DNA from: Jannaschia donghaensis
Lineage (GTDB): Bacteria > Pseudomonadota > Alphaproteobacteria > Rhodobacterales > Rhodobacteraceae
Assembly (NCBI RefSeq): GCF_001403795.1
Contig: NZ_CXSU01000005.1
Coordinates: 249,244 to 313,243, forward strand
DNA length: 64,000 bases
Direction of reading: 5' to 3'
A program made the position numbers and the translations under genes. Positions 61,274 to 64,000 of this stretch are shown in pieces. Each line of letters begins with the position of its first letter. Within the stretch, counting starts at the first letter, position 1. The notes beneath the pieces are model-generated. The model did no database searches. It had not been told where the DNA came from and saw nothing but the letters and a program-made list of their open reading frames with translations.

Positions 61274-62053
61274 TCAGCTCCCGTCGAACATCGCGCTCAG
61301 CCGCGCTATTTCCGCATCCAGCCCCCAGGGCGGGTTGACCACGGCCATGCCGGATCCCTCCATGCCGTGCCCGGCCTTCGCGGGCGGGAACCGGACTTCG
61401 TGGATCATGATGGCTGGGACGGCGTCGCGCAAGGCAGCCGTTAAAGGCAGGTGCCGTCGGTCCGCCAGGATCGGATACCAAAGCATCACGACGCCGACGC
61501 CCCATTTGCGGTGGATCGCCGGGACCAGTTTCGCCAGCCGGTCATAATCGTCTCGCACTTCCCACGACGGATCGATCAACATCAGACCCCGGCGCGGGTC
61601 GGGCGGGGTCATCGCCTTGGCCATTTCCAGACCGTCGCGCTTGTGGATGCGGGTATTGGGGCTGTGCGGCACGACGTCGGTCAGGGCGTCGAATTCCTGC
61701 GGATGAAGTTCCGCCAGATCGATCCGGTCGAATCGGCGCAGAAGCGTCGCGGCAATCAATGGAGAGCCGGGATAAGCCGCCAGGCCATGCACGCGGCGCG
61801 TTTCGGCAAGAACATTGGTATAAGGGTGGTCCGACGCGAACCGCGCGTGCAGACGGTCGATGCCCTGACGGGCCTCCCCCGTTTTCACCGCCGCGGCATC
61901 GGACAGATCGTAAAGCCCCCGCCCGGCATGCGTTTCTAGATAGGACAATGCCTTGTCCTTCTGGGTCAGATAGGCGAGCGCCCACGCGAGAATTGCGTGT
62001 TTGTGGACGTCTGCCGCGTTTCCCGCGTGATAGGCGTGCTGGTAGGAGAGCAT
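61274..62053 (-). CDS. rlmJ: 23S rRNA (adenine2030-N6)-methyltransferase
   Basis: The 259-residue methyltransferase starts MLSYQHAYHAGNAADVHKH, the hallmark N-terminus of RlmJ. YLETHAGRGLYDL is SAM motif I, and MLIDPSWEVRDDY is the catalytic DPPY-type motif in the form DPSWE. It modifies A2030 of 23S rRNA during assembly. A small DUF1330 gene follows. Confidence 0.95.
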   Translation of the reverse strand: MLSYQHAYHAGNAADVHKHAILAWALAYLTQKDKALSYLETHAGRGLYDLSDAAAVKTGEARQGIDRLHARFASDHPYTNVLAETRRVHGLAAYPGSPLIAATLLRRFDRIDLAELHPQEFDALTDVVPHSPNTRIHKRDGLEMAKAMTPPDPRRGLMLIDPSWEVRDDYDRLAKLVPAIHRKWGVGVVMLWYPILADRRHLPLTAALRDAVPAIMIHEVRFPPAKAGHGMEGSGMAVVNPPWGLDAEIARLSAMFDGS

Positions 62054-62191
62054 GGTTCCGGGCTAACCGCGTGACCGATGCGCCGCAAGTCTGTGGCGGT
62101 TGTGCCGTTTGCGGCCTGGATTCGCTCACGGTGTAGCGAGTCCCGATGGCCTTTCGAAAAGACCGTGCTAGATCAGGCTCAACGCTCACTC

Positions 62192-63016
62192 ATGCCGTCG
62201 GATTCCCTGATGCTCCGCTTTGCTCTCGCCGCCTTCGCCCTAACCGTGTCCACCGCCGCTGCCACGGCGCAGGATCTCGGCTCGCCCGTCTTTTCCAGCC
62301 AGAGCCAAGGGTCCGCCTTGGGTTTCACGCTGCGCGGTGGCGTGTCGACGGCCCCCGAATATTTCGGCTCCGACGATCAGGAAGCCGCGCCCGTTCTGGG
62401 CGGTCAGCTGAACTACCTGCGCTTGGGCGGTTTCACGTTCGGTGACCCCGATCCGCTGTTCCAGCCGCGCGGCCTGAGCTTTGCCGGATCGTTCCGTTAT
62501 ATCGGCGACCGCGACGACGACGACAGCCCCGAATTGGCTGGTCTCGAAGATGTCGATGCATCGCTCGAACTGGGGGGTGGGCTGCGCTATGCGACCGAGA
62601 ACTTCTCGGCCTTCGGCGATATTCGGTACGGCGTGATCGGGCACGAGGCCTTTGTCGCGGAAGCTGGTGCCGACGTGATCCTGCGGCCGACCGACCGGTT
62701 CTCACTGCGCGCCGGCCCTCGCGTACTGTTCGGCGACAGCGATTATGCCTCCACATATTTCGGCGTGACGGCAGCCGAAGCCGCGACAAGCGGTGTGGCC
62801 GGGACGGGTTTTTCGGAGTTTGACGCATCCGGCGGTCTTCTGTCGGCTGGCGTCGAGTTCGGGGCGGCTTACCGCATCAACGACACCTGGGGTATCGACG
62901 CGACCATCAATTTCGACAAGCTGCAGAACGACGCCGCCGACAGCCCGATCACCCGCGATGACGAGCAGATTTCGGCTTCCATCGGCATCACGCGGCGCTT
63001 CACGCTCGGTTTCTGA
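62192..63016 (+). CDS. MipA/OmpV family outer membrane protein
   Basis: The 274-residue protein (or 268 if the ATG at 62210 is used) has a signal peptide LRFALAAFALTVSTAAATAQ and a beta-barrel pattern of alternating residues. Family features are LRGGVSTAPEYFGSDDQEAAPVLGGQLNYL and the C-terminal strand IGITRRFTLGF ending in Phe, which is recognised by the BAM complex. MipA-type proteins act as murein-scaffold or adhesin-like porins. The stop directly meets the end of the convergent PhzF-like gene. Confidence 0.88.
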   Translation: MPSDSLMLRFALAAFALTVSTAAATAQDLGSPVFSSQSQGSALGFTLRGGVSTAPEYFGSDDQEAAPVLGGQLNYLRLGGFTFGDPDPLFQPRGLSFAGSFRYIGDRDDDDSPELAGLEDVDASLELGGGLRYATENFSAFGDIRYGVIGHEAFVAEAGADVILRPTDRFSLRAGPRVLFGDSDYASTYFGVTAAEAATSGVAGTGFSEFDASGGLLSAGVEFGAAYRINDTWGIDATINFDKLQNDAADSPITRDDEQISASIGITRRFTLGF

Positions 63017-63871
63017 TCAGGGCTGTCGGATCGTCCCGCGGCTGATCGGCATGGCGTGACCGGCGATCCGGACGGCGTGGATCGCGCCGTCGGCGACATC
63101 CGCCTCGAATTCGATCATCGATGCTCGGCCCATGGTCTCGCCCTGCCGGACCGTCAGATGTGTCGTCCCATCGGGCAGATCGCCGTTTTCCAAAAGTTGT
63201 GACGCAAGGATTGCGGCCGCCGACCCCGTCGCCGGGTCCTCTGGTATGCCGGCGGTGGGGGAGAACATTCGCGCTTTGAGATCAGGGGTATAAAGCCACG
63301 CGCTGTCCACGCCGGCGGTCTCCATCAAAATGCTCCAAGCCGGTTCCTGCGGTCGGGCGCGGATCAACGCGGCGTGGCTGCGCACGGGGACGTAGGCAAA
63401 GGCCGGACCGCCGGCGTGGGCCTGTGGATTATGGGGACCGATATCGTCCGCTGCCAACCCCAGGGCTTTTGCGCAGATGCCGACCGCGATCGGACCACCC
63501 TGCGGTGCCGGGCGCACGGGGGCGGTGAATTGCGCCCGACCGGCCCGGATCGACACCGGCACCAGGCCCGCTTCTTCCTCCAGGACGATGTCCGTCAACC
63601 CGTCGCGGCGCGCCAGGAAATGCGCTGCGCCGATGGTCGGGTGCCCGGCGAACGGGATCTCCGCCGTTGGAAAGAAGATGCGGGCCCGCGCGGTATGCGC
63701 TGCAACGCTCGGCGGCATCAGAAAGATCGTCTCGGACAGGTTGAATTCCCGCGCCACCGTCTGCATCTGAGCGGTCGTCCAGGTGCCGTCGGTCTCCACG
63801 ATGGCCAGCGGATTGCCCGTGAACGGCGTGTCGGTGAACACGTCCCAGACCTCGAATTTCGCTTCGTTCAT
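63017..63871 (-). CDS. PhzF-like isomerase
   Basis: The 284-residue protein starts FEVWDVFTDTPFTGNPLAIVE and keeps EFNLSETIFLM with the catalytic glutamate, PFAGHPTIGAAHFL and GIPEDPATGSAAAIL, all typical of the PhzF/diaminopimelate-epimerase fold. Members isomerise various acids, and a phenazine role is not implied because no phz genes are near. It ends exactly next to the convergent outer membrane protein gene. Confidence 0.9.
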   Translation of the reverse strand: MNEAKFEVWDVFTDTPFTGNPLAIVETDGTWTTAQMQTVAREFNLSETIFLMPPSVAAHTARARIFFPTAEIPFAGHPTIGAAHFLARRDGLTDIVLEEEAGLVPVSIRAGRAQFTAPVRPAPQGGPIAVGICAKALGLAADDIGPHNPQAHAGGPAFAYVPVRSHAALIRARPQEPAWSILMETAGVDSAWLYTPDLKARMFSPTAGIPEDPATGSAAAILASQLLENGDLPDGTTHLTVRQGETMGRASMIEFEADVADGAIHAVRIAGHAMPISRGTIRQP

Positions 63872-63910
63872 GGGTTTCGTCCTCAGGCCGGAATACCTCT
63901 GGGAGCGGAG

Positions 63911-64000
63911 TCACACCAGTCGCGACTGTTCCTTCGCCGCCCGAACGAAATCGGCGAACAGGGGATGGGGTGCGAAGGGCTTGGACTTCAACTCGGGGTG
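63911..64000 (-). CDS. pyrG: CTP synthase, C-terminal 29 codons
   Basis: The minus-strand frame enters at the right edge and ends at 63911. The residues HPELKSKPFAPHPLF match the end of the glutaminase domain of CTP synthase, including the His and Glu of its catalytic triad (HPE), followed by ADFVRAAKEQSRLV. The gene continues outside the window. The enzyme makes CTP from UTP with glutamine nitrogen. Confidence 0.88.
   Translation of the reverse strand, partial: HPELKSKPFAPHPLFADFVRAAKEQSRLV

Noticed and set aside
63017-63871. PhzF-like gene as part of a phenazine cluster
   Set aside because: There are no phenazine genes around it; PhzF-fold isomerases are widespread and act on many substrates.

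Overview
The window looks like chromosomal DNA of an alphaproteobacterium of the Rhodobacteraceae (Roseobacter group). The base composition is high in GC and gene packing is tight, with many ATGA, GTGA and TTGA stop/start overlaps. Indicator gene sets are an irr regulator divergent from fabA-fabB-fabI, yajC-secD-secF followed nearby by a Mth938-type gene, a Nu-class-like glutathione transferase, pobA-pcaD-pcaB, and small Flp-pilin-like proteins, one with a CtrA-type box upstream. No rRNA, tRNA, CRISPR array or insertion sequence was recognised.

Layout. 1-1019 (-): N-terminal part of an RTX calcium-binding protein. 1303-5957: rpsO and pnp, separated by a sodium-dependent bicarbonate transporter gene and a divergent NhaR-like LysR regulator. 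6370-8386 (-): a chemotaxis receptor with a small membrane protein gene overlapping it. 8437-12507: GST, mscL, alanine dehydrogenase with its Lrp/AsnC regulator, and azlCD. 12568-18490 (+): a molybdenum-cofactor/formate dehydrogenase maturation block (fdhD, mobA, mobB and a 677-residue protein ending in MoeA). Inside this block sit three consecutive genes for exported, cysteine-containing proteins that resemble one another and match no family I know. 18563-20227 (-): two dehydrogenases, one close to Caulobacter D-xylose dehydrogenase. 20286-23437: irr and fabABI. 23609-27722: a pilin-like protein, HAD, hydrolase, threonine dehydratase and MFS exporter.

27802-31024 (-) is pobA-pcaD-pcaB for 4-hydroxybenzoate breakdown. 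31151-34201 (+) holds an alcohol dehydrogenase, an enolase-superfamily enzyme and an ABC-like ATPase. 34210-39038 has an RNA helicase, OsmC, and prfC followed by two overlapping uncharacterised genes. 39692-41818 (-) is clpS, rsmC and an SDR that lacks the catalytic lysine. 41919-48447 has a HAD protein, serS, yajC-secD-secF, a TauE-type permease, a pilin-like gene and a Mth938-type gene. 48469-50651 has another pilin-like gene, glyoxalase I and thyX. 50720-51724 is an orphan ParA-type ATPase of visibly lower GC.

51721-60415 is an amine-utilisation region. A glutamine-amidotransferase, glutamine-synthetase-like and FAD-oxidase operon (Puu-type gamma-glutamylation logic) lies next to a polar amino-acid-type ABC transporter operon that ends in a second glutamine-synthetase-like gene. 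60498-64000 has TerB, DUF1330, rlmJ, a MipA-type outer membrane protein, a PhzF-like isomerase and the last 29 codons of pyrG.

Points judged most worth following: the tandem exported-protein family in the molybdenum block, the MoeA fusion, the FdhD with an altered cysteine motif, the CtrA-linked pilin-like proteins, the lysine-less SDR, and a permease gene without an obvious start codon.
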